Positions 20,519-32,479 of a stretch of 64,000 nt of DNA are shown one piece after another. The notes beneath the pieces were generated by a model, which saw nothing but the letters and a program-made list of their open reading frames with translations, did no database searches and was not told the DNA's origin. How positions within the stretch are numbered: the first letter of the stretch is position 1; the number at the start of each line of letters is the position of its first letter. The position numbers were made by a program, and so were the translations under genes. The stretch is from Symsagittifera roscoffensis (Eukaryota > Xenacoelomorpha > Acoela > Convolutidae): assembly GCF_963678635.1 (NCBI RefSeq), contig NC_087062.1:94897845-94961844 (forward strand), read 5' to 3'.

Positions 20519-20824
20519 TTAAACTCTTTTGTTTTCTGGCGATTTTAATATTTTGAGATCATCTGCCTTTTTCTTTACTGGTTTTATGCCACATGTTTCC
20601 GAATGAGATGATATTTCGCTTTGAGATGAGTCACTTGCAAATGCAGGAGCCGGCTTGTCGTAGGTCGTTGACGAATCATCGCCGACCTTCGATGACCCCG
20701 ACTGCCAACTGGTAACCCGTCTGAACCTCTTTTTGGGAGCCCGTTTGTGAACTCCTGTAATTTTTCGAACAATTTTTGAGATGCGAACAAAACCATCGGG
20801 GCAATCACCTTCAGCTTTGAGCAA
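20519..20824 (-). pseudogene. Chimeric frame: duplicated host exon fused to RT fragment
   Basis: A 101-residue open frame that spans the duplication junction. Residues from the host gene's exon (AEGDCPDGFVRISKIVRK through SEISSHSET) run in frame into RT thumb sequence GIKPVKKKADDLKILKSPEN. It is a by-product of the junction at 20591-20593. There is no evidence that it is expressed. Confidence 0.7.
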
Positions 20825-21343
20825 CTTCTATTTTCCGTCCATTTTGTTTATGTGTTCCAGTGAGCCATGCCTTGTTTCAGTTAAGAAATTGGTTGTAACT
20901 GACATTTTGGAAACTGACAAAGGTCCCGCACTTCTGAATCTCGGGTAAATAATTCGTATTAAATTACGAAGAAAATACTTGAGTTCTCGATAATAAATAT
21001 GTTTCAAGTCTAGTTTTTCTCGCACTCTGATCAAATCAGTCAAAACTTGGTAACAGACTGAGTGTCTCAAATGCATCGGCTGTTTTACAAATACATGCAG
21101 CATTTCGTAGTCTTTTCGAACAGGCAACTTTTTTGCCCAAAATTGGTAATAGACGCGTAAAATTAGTTCCTTGAACGAATTTTCCAGACATCTGTGCTTG
21201 TAGAAGTATGAATTAGTCCAGATTTTGACCGGCCTTGCTTTTTCGGATTCTGTTTGACTCATTCGAATTAACAAAAACTCGAAAATTTTTGTTGCATAAT
21301 TCAAGTTCAAATGCTTCAAATCAAGTTTTGACTCGAATGAAAC
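20593..21343 (-). pseudogene. Truncated copy of the host gene's large exon (unit B)
   Basis: Matches 10649-11399 of the unrecognised gene. It has a stop in place of the Tyr codon after NKMDGK (20825-20827) and several substitutions (for example WTNSYF, YYQFWAKK, TTNFL). The last two-thirds of the exon is absent. The parent copy is open, so this is a decaying duplicate. Confidence 0.88.
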
Positions 21344-21789
21344 CTGAAAATTTTTTCTTTGTGATCATCAATTTTTGACAAAAAAATGCGATAAATGAGT
21401 GAAAACTTTAGAATGAAACGGGAAATGATTTTTGAATGACATTGAGAACATTGAAAACAAGCAACAAGCAAAATAAATCACTGAAATTTACAGGTTAATG
21501 CACAGTTCCAGGATGAGCACAAATTCTGATTAATGGTTATGATAAACCGAAAAAAAAAGTGCGATCAATTTATATACTTTTCTTTTGTCGAAACCTGCAC
21601 AAGACTTCAAAAATTTTACCATCAGAAGGTTTTTGATACCTTTTTTGGAGTCACTCTTTCTTGAAATGGCATATGAAAGTAAAAAATTGTGTTTTTTAAA
21701 GACTTCAAATCTAAGTTTCGATATTAGTTTTGTTATATCCAGTCTTGTGAATTTTCTTAGGCCCTTTGGGATAAAAAACGTGACCAACA

Positions 21790-21987
21790 TTACGAGGCCA
21801 AACTGTGCACTGGATAGGAGCAAAATTTTGTGTTTGTATGTTCCTCGATTCCAGAGCCAAGTCTTTAAACATGGCAAAATTTTGTCGGAACGATCAAAGA
21901 AAACTAAAGAACAAAAGAAGAACAAAGGGAGCGTCCTTGTTGCGGAATCCGCTTACAATGCACAAAATGCACAGTTTGGCCCCGTAA
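21790..21987. mobile_element. 198-bp MITE, family copy 2 (in unit B)
   Basis: Same element and flanks as 11847-12044, carried along by the segmental duplication rather than inserted independently. Confidence 0.75.
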
Positions 21988-24003
21988 GGAAAAAGAATTA
22001 AAAAATAGTATCAGGGGAAACTTTTTGTTTACTCAAGCACGGCAAACTGTGTTTGATCATGTTGCGTATTGTTTTTTATTGGATTCGAGTGTGTTTTAGT
22101 TTTTCTTTTTTGTTTTCCAGGCAAAAACAGGCACCACAAACAATCATTGGAATGGGTCGAATGATATGTCTTTTTAAAGCGCTTTCAGTCGTAATTAATT
22201 AATTTTTACGAAAATATCTAACATAATAAAAATTACAAAATTATCTAACTAACATTAACTAATTTTCAAGAAAAAATATCCAGTGTCAAGAAAAACCGGT
22301 TTGAAATTTTTAGTTTTTCAACCAATTTTGACCGAATAAAAATATGATAACTTGTAAACGGAAATAAGTTTTGAAAGCTTATTTGGCAAATCCCTGGCAA
22401 GATTAATTCTAACAAATTTTATTGATTCTCAATTTTTTTGTAGTTTTTTTAATATGGTCGGAACATTCTGTGCTACTTGCACAGCAACCGGCTAACCTTG
22501 TACTTTCTTTCTTTTTTTCACTCAAAATGAGGTTCTAAAAATCATAATCGGAATGCGCTGAGTGATATATCAGATTGAAGGTCTCTCAGCTGTGATTTGA
22601 ACCACATTAAAAAGTGTACCTCAAAACTGTGAAAAGCGCGTTTGGTCTAGACTTTTGGTCTAATTTCGAGTTATTAATCTAGGCGAGCTTTACTTGGCGA
22701 TCATTGCTGGTTGATTGCTTAGTAGTCTATCCTAAGTTATAAGTAAGTCTCACCTTAGATCGTTAAGTTTTCTTGACAAACGTTATTGTAGGAACAATAG
22801 TTACAAAAAGTATGAATTAATTAATTGGATGAATACAAAGCACAAGGTTATTAGATTAATAAATTGAAACGAACAGCTTTAAGAAATATACCTATGAGGG
22901 GTGGATTAATTACTTTTTTTGTTCATCAAAATTTTTTCTTCTTACTTAGGTTGATGATTGTTTAGTACTCTCCAGTCACTCCTGGTTAAGTCCACTTCTG
23001 TTGGGTAGTCAGCAGTATTCGTGTCCGTTTCGTCCTTGTGATCCATGTTCCATCGATTTTACTTATCACGATTTATGTTTTTTATCGAATTCAGAAAGAG
23101 AATTATTTTTAGATTAGAATTATTTAAGAAGACTAGTTTTATATTTTTGTAAGAGTGAAAGAGAAAATTTATTCATTTTAAAATTAAAGTTGTTAAGTTA
23201 TAATACTTGCTGCTGGCTGAGCAAAATGAAATACTGAAGATTTCAGGCCAGTCTTTTTGTTCGTTAGTATAAACCGGCGGCTGATTCATATTTAAGTATT
23301 CAGGTTTCACCAGCTCCTTTTTTCTCCCTTTGTCATAAAGGAATTTTCAACTAGATTTTCATTGATTTTTTCAAATCAAGTATCTTCGAATTATTAGTCG
23401 CTTTTATTAAAATCGCAGCCTTCAGTTTGGTCTCATTTAAAATTCATATTACTTTTTCTGATGCATCATATTGCAAGTGCATCTGTTTAATCAAAGCCAG
23501 GAGAATTCCGGTGCAGCCGGCAAGACTGCTAAATATTTATCCATCTTGTTTCAAGTTAAGGTTAAAAGGTACGTGTTAGTAACCGCTGCCCTTTTAATAT
23601 ACTGAGCATGAAAAACTGAGAAAAAGTGGACGAGTATTTGAAAAGAAGTAGATTTTCAAAAAATTTTTTTATAGTTCTATTAGGAATAAATCAGTTAATA
23701 TCTGATTTAGTGAAAAGAGGTTTTATTTTAAATGGCACGCTCCAATTTTGAATTGGTCGTTAAATAAACAATAAACAATTTAGACAATGGTCTTTTGTCC
23801 GTGTTGTTTTTTTTTGCGATACTACAATTCACCCTTTTTTCTTAGAAAAATGAGCTGTTTGATTCTTACAGCTACCATTGTGAAAATTAAACACTTTAAT
23901 AATTTAGTTAGAACATTAAAAAGAACATCAAATAAAATGGTAATGCATACAAGTTTAAGTTAATGGACGCAATTTAATAATGATTTATTTTGAAAAACTT
24001 TTT
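21988..24003. other. Noncoding stretch of unit B
   Basis: Counterpart of 12045-14029. Holds the type B hairpin end (22468-22484). No gene seen. Confidence 0.5.
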
Positions 24004-24363
24004 TTAGAGTTTCTTTCCAGCTACTTGATCCACGTAGTAAGCTCTGAGGATCGCTATCTTCCTCTGTGAAGACTCTAGTTTCTTCTGTAGTTTGACTATT
24101 TTCTTCTTCTTCGTTTTATTCTTAAAGGTCAGTCTGCTTATCCCATCTGTAAGTTCTTTGATTTCATCTCTCTCATTTTGCTTTGGTTTTAGTTGATTTG
24201 AGAAAGCAGTTATAGCCTCAAATGGGATGGTTATCTGAGTTCGCCCTGCTCTCAAAATGTAATCTTGTTCTACTCTTTTCTTTATTTTCCAGAAGTTGGT
24301 TTCTTCCTTTATTAAATTTTCTGGCTGAGTTATAAATTCAATCGGCATCATTGCCTTTTTCAT
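24004..24363 (-). CDS. Basic coiled-coil-like ORF, unit B
   Basis: 119 residues, near identical to the unit A ORF at 14030-14422 (differences such as Met for Leu near the start and Gly for Lys in LRAGRTQ). Ends at AGKKL. Function unknown; probably part of the retroelement. Confidence 0.4.
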   Translation of the reverse strand: MKKAMMPIEFITQPENLIKEETNFWKIKKRVEQDYILRAGRTQITIPFEAITAFSNQLKPKQNERDEIKELTDGISRLTFKNKTKKKKIVKLQKKLESSQRKIAILRAYYVDQVAGKKL

Positions 24364-24782
24364 TGTCGTTGAGTTGACGACATCTACAAAGGATGGCAGT
24401 TTCCGCCGGTTGTAGTTCTGTTTTATGGAAAACTCTTAACTGGTTATAAATTGGGGGTTCACCGTATCCAATTATAGTTCTCTGTCCTTTTGTAGTTCCA
24501 ATCTTTGCTTCAGGCTGGGAAAGTTTCTGGGGTCTTTGTTTTACCCGTCGTCAATTGACATACTAGGAGAGTTTACTACCGATTTCAATTGCCTCTTCTT
24601 TCGGAGAGGCAATTTTCTTTTGAACTGCTTGGGTGCGGGGTCGGCATTTCTGCAGATCCAATTCATATTTGGGTCATGTTACATTTTGCTAAACATCAGT
24701 ATAAAATAAGTTATATATTCAAAATCTTGAATTACATTCGGATACTAAAGTTTATAATCAAACTTGAGTGATGAAGGATTTT

Positions 24783-25857
24783 AAAAAAAAAATGTTAAGT
24801 TTTATATATAACAGGTGGAAAGTATAATCTTGTGATTTCACACAAACCCACCACGGAAAACAAATGAAAAAAGGCAATCATGGTGATTTTCTACCAGAGG
24901 AAAAAATAAATAAAGCACTTTAAAACACTGAGTTAAGCTCAAAATTGAACTTGTGTAGCTAAACTTGTGTAGCTAATCTACTCAAGAAATATATGTTTTG
25001 AGTAGATTTCTGAAATCTTGATGCCTTACTAAATGGAGTGTAGAGGAATCGTAAATGGACATCTTTTTGTGGTGAAGAAATAATTTCAGGGGTCAGAAAA
25101 GTCATAAGTGATTTGACATAAGAGAAAGAATTTTGCTGTACTAGGGAGGCATCTTGTGCAAATTGTGATTCCTTGATGGCAATCGGTAAGGTGACAAAAG
25201 CTTGCCATACTTTGGGTCTGGGTATTTCATCAATTTGCACTTTTAACTATACTTCCGCATAAACAACAGGATCTGACTAAGCAGAAGTTTCGATTTAGTG
25301 TGTCAAGGAACATTTATTTTTCTCCAAGTTTTGTAATTGGAATATATCAATTCAATTTTATTTTTAATGGCTTAATACTTATACACAGAAATGAGTTCCT
25401 TCGAAAACCGTAATGACAACTGCTGAGATGTTTGCATTAAACAGAGAACAAAAATAATCAAGTTTTTTGTTCGAAGAACCAATTTCACTTTCTTGAACAG
25501 TTTCTTCAGGATAAGTTATTATTATAAAGTGAACACAATCATTCGGTTTGGTTTTTAGTAATCTTGCTGATGCTATTAGTGCTGGTAGTTTGTTTGCGTA
25601 ACCTGGGAAATGAATCAACAAACGAATGTCTCAATCCAAAATTTCTACCAACATTTAAATGTTTGTGTCCAAGTAAAGTATTTGTATCGTGCCATTTTTA
25701 CACAAAAAAAATGAACTCCTCCGAAAAAAGTTTTATGATAGCAGATTCGTTACTTTGAAGAATCGAACAAATATAACTATATTTTGGATTCAATGATTCG
25801 ATTACAGCTTCATGAACTACTTTTCCTGTATAAATAATTAGCATAAGACGTATAAAA
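24783..25857 (-). other. Segment present only in unit B, with two related ORFs
   Basis: About 1.07 kb absent from unit A. On the minus strand a frame entering from 25940 (starting LIQFPTRANKLFTRIAAV and ending in FSEEFIFFV near 25709) is followed by a second (25379-25621) with a parallel layout: FPGYANKL, a hydrophobic IIITYP, and an ending TVFEGTHFCV. The two look like diverged copies of one domain. A third frame (24959-25240, RPKVWQAFVTLPIAIKESQF) follows. Unit A retains only the first domain's start, so a deletion in unit A is the simplest reading. Gag origin is possible but not shown. Confidence 0.45.
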
Positions 25858-26292
25858 TTATTGGTTCCTAAATGAGGTAAGTCAACAGCTGCTATTCGTG
25901 TGAACAGTTTATTTGCACGTGTGGGAAATTGAATCAGTAAAAGAACTTGTCTGTCTAAAATATCGACTAGCTTTTAGTCTATAGAGATACATAATTTTCT
26001 TGAGGGCATCTAAAATAGAAAACTGTTGCCTTACATTGGTTTTATAATGTTGTTGTTGGTTGTTGATTGAGGGATTGTTAGGCTAGAGGTAATGCTATTA
26101 CATGTTCATACTAGTATTCCGTACTAAATGTTATTTTTCGTTGTTTAAGTCTGGGTATAGACCAGGTTCGTTTCGTGAATCTTGTTGCTATAAAGGTATT
26201 GCCGGCTCAGATTTCTCTACTATATGTGTCGAAGCAGTGCTCCCTTGGTAATTATTTTGATTAAGGTTTTGCTGTCGTAATTCTTTTTGTCT

Positions 26293-28395
26293 TCAGTTTC
26301 TCATTGCTGATGATTCACGGTTGGAGTTTTCGTTTGAAAAAATTGAAGTAAAAACTGACTGAACGAAAGTGTTATATGTTGCACTTAACAATATCTTCCA
26401 GATGCTCATAATACGATTTGTTAGCTTATTTATTTCTAAAGCTTCAATAATTGCTACAATTATTGCTAGCAGAAATTTGAGAAAAAGAACAGGCAAACAA
26501 AATTCCGATTTTTTTTCCGAGAAAAAAAGGGAGAAACCGAATGTTCCGATGAGGTGATTTAGAAAAAACCCATTTTGGAGAACAGTTCTGGTATTTGTTT
26601 TAGAATAGATGTTGATGCTGTGTTATAAATGATGTTATCCCAAAAAGTTTTCGATTGTTTTCGTGTATACATGCCTGCGCGTCTCGAATCGTATACTGGA
26701 AAATCCGTAATATGGTCTATATTTTGTTGAGTGACATTAAAGTCTTGAAAGGTATTGGAGCCGGCATTAATGGTACTAAGATAATTTGCCATGTAAATCA
26801 AGTTGAAAAAACGTTTGTAGCCACCAACGCAATGTTTTTTGTTGGCAAAAGGAAAACTTTAGCGGGTAATAGGGTCGACAAACATCGTTTGCCCATTATA
26901 GTAGATCGGTATTCGATCAAAACTTTTTTCGAGAACATTAAGAGGTGAAACTTTTTTAGGGCAGAAATATTGCCAGCCAACTGGTCCATTGGTGTCCAAG
27001 AACATAGAGCGGTTACCAGTTAGCATATATCCTGCAAGCCTGGTGTTTTGTAAAATTAACATCATTATTGTTAGAATTTGTGCTCTTCCGAGTTCATATT
27101 GATTTTGTAATAATGTCATTTCGGAATGTCTGAGTTGTTTAGCATTAAAGTACACTATGTAATCTAACTTTGCACCCAGATGAGGTTCGTAATCAATTTC
27201 ATCGGTACCATCATGGCGCCAAAAAGGATCCCAATTCTTATTGTTACGTCCATCAAGGAAGAATGAAAAATTACCTGATCCCAGAGGGTAGTTCAAAGGT
27301 TTCACTCTTATTTGATCGTTCTCATTTATTTGCATTTTATAGTACTTTCCACAATCGTGTCGTTTCTTGCTGGATTTACCAGTGTTCATGACAAAACCGC
27401 CTGAATATGAAATGTACAAGGACCCAAAATTTGTTTTTTATAATGCTCCTGGCCTGCTTCTTGCTGCTTATTGTAAATACGAATTCTCAGATTTAAGCCA
27501 TTGTGCCGGGTCACTCAGTAAATCAGCGTAACTTATTACCGTACTTGACCAATTTCGTTTTTGAGAAAAAAGTTTTGTGACTGCGCAGTTTTCGGTTATG
27601 TCCCATTTGTAAGCATAAGGGTCTAATGATGTTGATTCGCGTCCACCTTCGAGTACTGTGCATGCTAATGGGATACCGTGAGGATTTTGTACTTGTTGTG
27701 TTTCTAGGTTCACTTTGAGTTTCTTTTTATGCAGGTGCGTTTCATAGCTATAGTGTTTTACTTGTCCCCTGTTCTTACATGATGTCAAATTGTCGCCGTC
27801 TAATGACGTTCCTTCATTTCTGCGATGTAAAATACTTTCATCCATTTTTATAATTGCTTCATGAGTGTATCCATCTTTATTCACAGTGATTTTGTTAATC
27901 TTTGCTGCTTTTTCGCATTCTTCTGGTGGTATAATAATTTCATAGGATATCATGTTTATGTTCTCAACGATGGAAGAACGTGCTCACATTCCGCAGTTAA
28001 AACGAATGGGAAATGTTTTAATTTTACACATAACTGCAATCATTTTGTTCTTTAAACAGTTGATATACGCTAATTGTGCTATCGGTATTATATAGGTTTA
28101 CTGGACTAATTCTACATGGAGCATACATTTCAACTTGATTTTAAGCATACATTTTATTTTTCTGCAAGCTTAAACAGTCATAGTGGGTAAATTTGAGAGA
28201 ATTTGACACGTTTTCCGTATCATCATTCTGTAGAATGACAAGAGGTGTAATTGTTGAAAGAAGAATAATCAGTTTTATCATTTTCGCGAAGTTGCTAAAA
28301 ATTAGCGAAAGTAAATGTTTCGGTTGATTTTTATTGAAAAAATCATTTAGTCTGAAAAAATGACTGGTTTGATTGACGGTTACGTGTGGGGTCAT
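26293..28395 (-). pseudogene. Env-like glycoprotein region, unit B (fragmented)
   Basis: Counterpart of the unit A env-like region, with the same series of broken frames (28141-28395 with signal peptide, 27468-27953, 26859-27419, 26559-26801, and 26293-26496 with the hydrophobic end). Residue differences are few (for example GGFVMNT for GGFDMNT, ST[I/T]TPLV in the signal peptide). The break points match unit A, so env was already dead when the duplication happened. Confidence 0.6.
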
Positions 28396-28497
28396 AGTAT
28401 AAATAACCTTTTACATCCATATTGATGACCCGGGGATTACAAAATGTGTTTTTAAGTTTTATTTAGCTTAGACTATTAGAGAATATTTAGTTGAATC

Positions 28498-29086
28498 CTA
28501 CTTGCTAGAAGCTGGGTTGTCGCCGACGTCTCTGAAGTCTTGAGTTTGTCGAGCCTGTTTGAACAGATGGCTGTCAATTTTGGAGCTGGTGTCTTGATGT
28601 AGATGGTATAAATGATAAGTCATCGAGGTTATTACCATTCTATCATATGGATGAGGAGGTGTTGAGGTTATTCTTCTTTGGGCTAATCTTGGCGTACGTG
28701 GCATTTTTGTAGTGTCTGTGTTATGTTCTTGAAACCCTGAGTCTTTATTTGTAAATGTTTTTTCTTGTTCAGTTTCATGCAGTTCTATATTTATTTGTCG
28801 TCTATGGCGTATTTCGACAGGTAAATAATCTGATGAACCCATTGGGTTTTGAAATGATTTGTTGATTGGTGGTGTATTGACAGTTTTGTTCCTTGATTGC
28901 ATTAGGTATTCAGAGAAGAAATTATTTGATTGGTCTTTCAAAATATAGTCATTCACTAGCTCCTTCGCTTTTTGTTCGATGCGCTGTCTTTTTTTATAGT
29001 TTGATCTGAATCTAGTTGTATCTCATAGTTTACATTCGTTACTTTGCTTGCTATCGTATATGGGCGTGATCGTAGCTCTTGTATTT
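28498..29086 (-). pseudogene. Integrase C-terminus and polar pol tail, unit B
   Basis: Same arrangement as 17487-18075: the RPYTIASKVTNVNYEIQL module, a stop, then a 152-residue polar frame (28498-28956) with minor substitutions. Confidence 0.5.
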
Positions 29087-29639
29087 TTTTTGATTCGCCA
29101 TGTTCTATGGAATGTTTTTCCATGAAAACGCTTTGATCGACTTCTAAAGGTTTTCGTAGTTTATATTTGTTTTATATTTGTGATTTTTTTTGCATTGAAT
29201 TCAAGGCTTTTTTTGTAAGATGTATTATAAATGTATTTAAATTAGTTCTCTCGTAAAAGTAGTGAAGTGTTAATTTTTGGTTTTAATAACGGTTGTATAA
29301 TTCAGTTTGATGATGTCCGTAAAGAAGATCTGAGTAATGGGAGACTAGCACAGAATTCGGAGTTGCACGTTAATTCTGAGTTTCGAAGTAGTCCTAGCCT
29401 TAAAGAAATCAGTATGTGAGGTTTTTGTCCGAAAACATTTTCGTATGGTTTTAATCCAGTAGTTGCGTTGATAGTGGTGTTATGAGCGAAAGCGAACTCC
29501 GCAGCTAGATCACTTCAACTTCCTTTTGCTTATTCAAAAAACTCTAAAATGTGTTCCTAGTTGTTTGTTTTGTATTTGAATGATTAAAATACGATTCTGG
29601 TAGCATGTGTTAATCCTAGTTCATGAAGCCAACTAGTAA

Positions 29640-30100
29640 AATCTTCGTTCATAAAAGCCGTTCCTTTATCATAGACCAGGTTTTATGGAATACGAAACGT
29701 GAGAAGGAAATTTTTCTTAAGTTTTTATTGTTTCAATGGCGGTAGTGTTAGCTACTGGATATATTTGGAGGAATCGAGAAAATGAATCTACTACCAGTAA
29801 AAAGTGTTTATTTCCGTTTGATGTAGGATAAATCGGTCTTTTAAGATCTGTGTGTACAGTATGAAACGGAACAGGTACTGTATCCGTCCATTGTTCTAAA
29901 AGTGCTTGGTTTAGATTGTGACGTTTGTGTTTATTTTTTTGACAGTCGGGGCATCCTGCTATTAACTGGGTTATCCATTTGTACATACCTGGCCAAAAAA
30001 AATCGAATAGCATTCGCAATGGTTTTGTTTTTTCCCATATGACCTGCTAATTGATCTGTATGCGCCAATTCAAATGTTTTTGAAAAGAGGGACAAAAGTA
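29640..30100 (-). pseudogene. Integrase, unit B, frameshifted but with second Asp
   Basis: The core carries HTDLKRP and, after a break, LVYDKGTAF, so both Asp positions are legible. T-run and A-run length differences near 30030 and 30000 put the zinc-binding HIDQLAGH segment and the CPDCQ segment in different frames. Unit B is thus inactivated differently from unit A. Confidence 0.78.
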
Positions 30101-30728
30101 CAAAAGTACACAGATTTTAAATTTTTTTTACTTCAATTTTTTTGATGGTTGTTCAAAGCAAAGAATATTTTCTTTTAAAATAAGTTTTCAAATTTGCTTA
30201 GATATGAAGATAAACCTCTTGATTGTCTATAATGTATGTTTCTTGAGTCTTTATTTTTGTCTCTTACTAGTTCGTTTATTTTTTTAATGACTGCATCGGT
30301 GTCTTGTTCATTGGCAATTAGATCGGTGTTTAAATCTTTACTTTTTCCTAGGGTGTTGAAACGTTTGAATATCTGAGTAAGATTATCCTTGTTTGTAAGT
30401 GTTTCGTTAGGCAGTTGGGTTGCAATTTTTTTTTCTAGTTTATTGGTTAATTGTTTACTTAAGGCAATTTTATCGCTTTGAAATTATTCTTGAATAATTT
30501 CATCATGTTTGTCAATCGTTTCAAAGTATTATAGATCGGACCGGTCTTCAATATTGTAATTTGACGTTTAATCCCTAAATTGGTTTGGGTTATTGTCTCA
30601 TTCGAATGACAATTCCAAATAATTATGATCCGATTCTTCGTCAGTTACATTTTTATTCGGTATTTTGTTTTGAATCATTCCAATTTGGTTGATAGCTGAA
30701 CCTTGTATAAAGCAAGAACGTATATCAG

Positions 30729-31330
30729 TTAGTGAGAAACTTGTTCTTTTTTATTTTCGTTGGATATTTTTATTAGTTTGTCATTGTTAATGTTGAATCT
30801 AGTTATACCGTTTTTGTTTTGTTTAATGACAGAAAAAAATTCGTCGCTGGTTCCCTTGTTGTCATCATGTACTATAAAATATTTTCCTCGAGGCCATTTT
30901 TGTCGTGGAATTTTCTTATGTTTTAATTGGTGTTTGCATAAATCTTTAGTTGTTACGTTTCTGCTTAAAATAACTGGGAATGCTAGGTTTTTTCCTTCGG
31001 TCCAAAAAAATTTCAAATTTCAGAATTGTGATATAACCAATTGATATCTGATATCTGAAATATCTATGGGAAAATTTATGTCTTCTACCCCAAAGGTAAA
31101 CCAAAGCTTCGTGATCAGTATATAGATATATTGGATATGGTGAACCTAATAAATTGTGCTCGTATGTCTGAAGAGCTGATACGACACCACAATGCTCTCT
31201 AGCTGTTGTTGACATTTTTTGATCTTCTTTAATATGTACTCATGAGTTAAAGGCTATGATCCATTTCCCTTCGGGGAATTCATGTACCAATATTGAACCT
31301 ATTCCTATTGATGAAGAGTCTACATGTACA
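30729..31330 (-). pseudogene. RNase H domain of pol, unit B
   Basis: Same domain as unit A, with AREHCGVVSALQTYEH and YLYTDHEAL. An extra A in the run near 31010 splits the C-terminal FWTEGKNLAFP part into another frame. The stop upstream of the Glu motif is shared with unit A. Confidence 0.82.
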
Positions 31331-31525
31331 TCGAAAGGATATCTTGTGTCTGGTATTGCCAAAATTTCTCTGCGCTAATTCTCTCTTTTGTTCATTAAAT
31401 CGTTTTTCATGATCTGGCGTCCATTTAAAAATTGCATCATTCCGTGTCAAATCATAGAAAAGCTTTGAGTCTTCACGTAAATTTTATGTACATATTAAAA
31501 AATTCTAAACAACCTAACACTCTCG

Positions 31526-32330
31526 TTAAACTCTTTTGTTTTCTGGCGATTTTAATGTTTTGAGATCATCTGCCTTTTTCTTTACTGGTTTTATGCCATC
31601 TTTACCTATTACATGTCCTACAAACTGTACTCTTCTCAAGAAATATATGTTTTTTTCTGGTTGAGCTTTTAGTCCTGATTTTCTTAGTAAGTCATGATAT
31701 GTAACAATGATGTCGAACTTCGCTTCTACAGTTTGTGCTTGAATTATGGTATTGTCCATATAGATTACTGCTTGATTTCTTTTTTTAAAGGGTGCAAAAC
31801 TTATTGTTATTGTTCTTCTGAAGAATTTCGTTAGACCACATAATCCATAGAAACCTCAGTTAAAGGTGTATTGTTTTGATCCAATTACAAAGCTTGTTAG
31901 TTGTTGTGTTTCCTCAGTTAAAGGTACTTGATTGTATGCTGAGCATGAATCACTCGTGGTAAAGAAATTTCTTTTTAGCTTAGTTATGAGCGATCTTGTT
32001 GGTTCTAATGGCCATGAAGTACGACCTAAATCAGTTATTGAGTTCAGGTATCTCGCATCGATAACGAGCTTGATTATTTTTCATTTTGGAAGTATTCTAG
32101 TTTGATTTTTATATTTGATACCATTTTGGTATTACTTTCCATTTCTCTAATTGTTCCTGATTTACATAGTTGGTCTAGTAAGTCATTAAGTTTTTTCTGG
32201 TAGTGGAATGAAATTCTTGATCGTCATTGTTTAGTCAAAACAGAGTTTGGTCATAGCTTTACCTGAGTTTTTTTGCTTTATTAGTCCTACATCTCATTTA
32301 TGTTGTGAACATATGTCTTTCTTCTGTAAT
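31526..32330 (-). pseudogene. Reverse transcriptase of the Ty3/gypsy-like element
   Basis: On the minus strand recognisable RT blocks appear in order: KKLNDLLDQLCKSGTIREME, KLVIDARYLNSITDLGRTSW, FFTTSDSCSAYNQVPLTEET (first catalytic Asp), QYTFN then a stop, GFYGLCGLTKFF, AVIYMDNTIIQAQ (the YxDD box with the second Asp replaced by Asn), and FVGHVIGKDGIKPVKKKADD. Stops interrupt the frame. Upstream sequence (protease, gag) is not seen before the satellite begins at about 32480. Confidence 0.85.
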
Positions 32331-32479
32331 GGCATATTCTTTAGGTCTTTTAATTGATTTTGGTCTATATCAGAGTGAGTAAAGTCAATTTTTTTTCTGC
32401 ATTTCATGAACTTGTGTATCTCTAAAATGTCTTTTAGAGTTCAGTTCAGATTTGGATTTCAGGTCTATTAATTCTAATC

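Larger units (their letters stand above)
10649..20591. repeat. Segmental tandem duplication, unit A (9,943 bp)
   Basis: Starts inside the large exon of the minus-strand gene (atgtttccgaatgag) and ends inside RT sequence of a minus-strand retroelement (ggttttatgcca). The following unit repeats the whole stretch at roughly 98-99% identity by eye. Relative to unit B it lacks about 1.07 kb near 14833. Confidence 0.93.
20593..31598. repeat. Segmental tandem duplication, unit B (11,006 bp)
   Basis: Begins atgtttccgaatgag one base after unit A ends, and runs to ttatgcca at 31598, where the RT sequence continues uninterrupted. Unit B therefore keeps the original upstream context of the retroelement, and unit A keeps the original downstream context of the host gene. 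It includes the 1.07 kb segment at 24783-25857 that unit A lacks. Confidence 0.93.
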
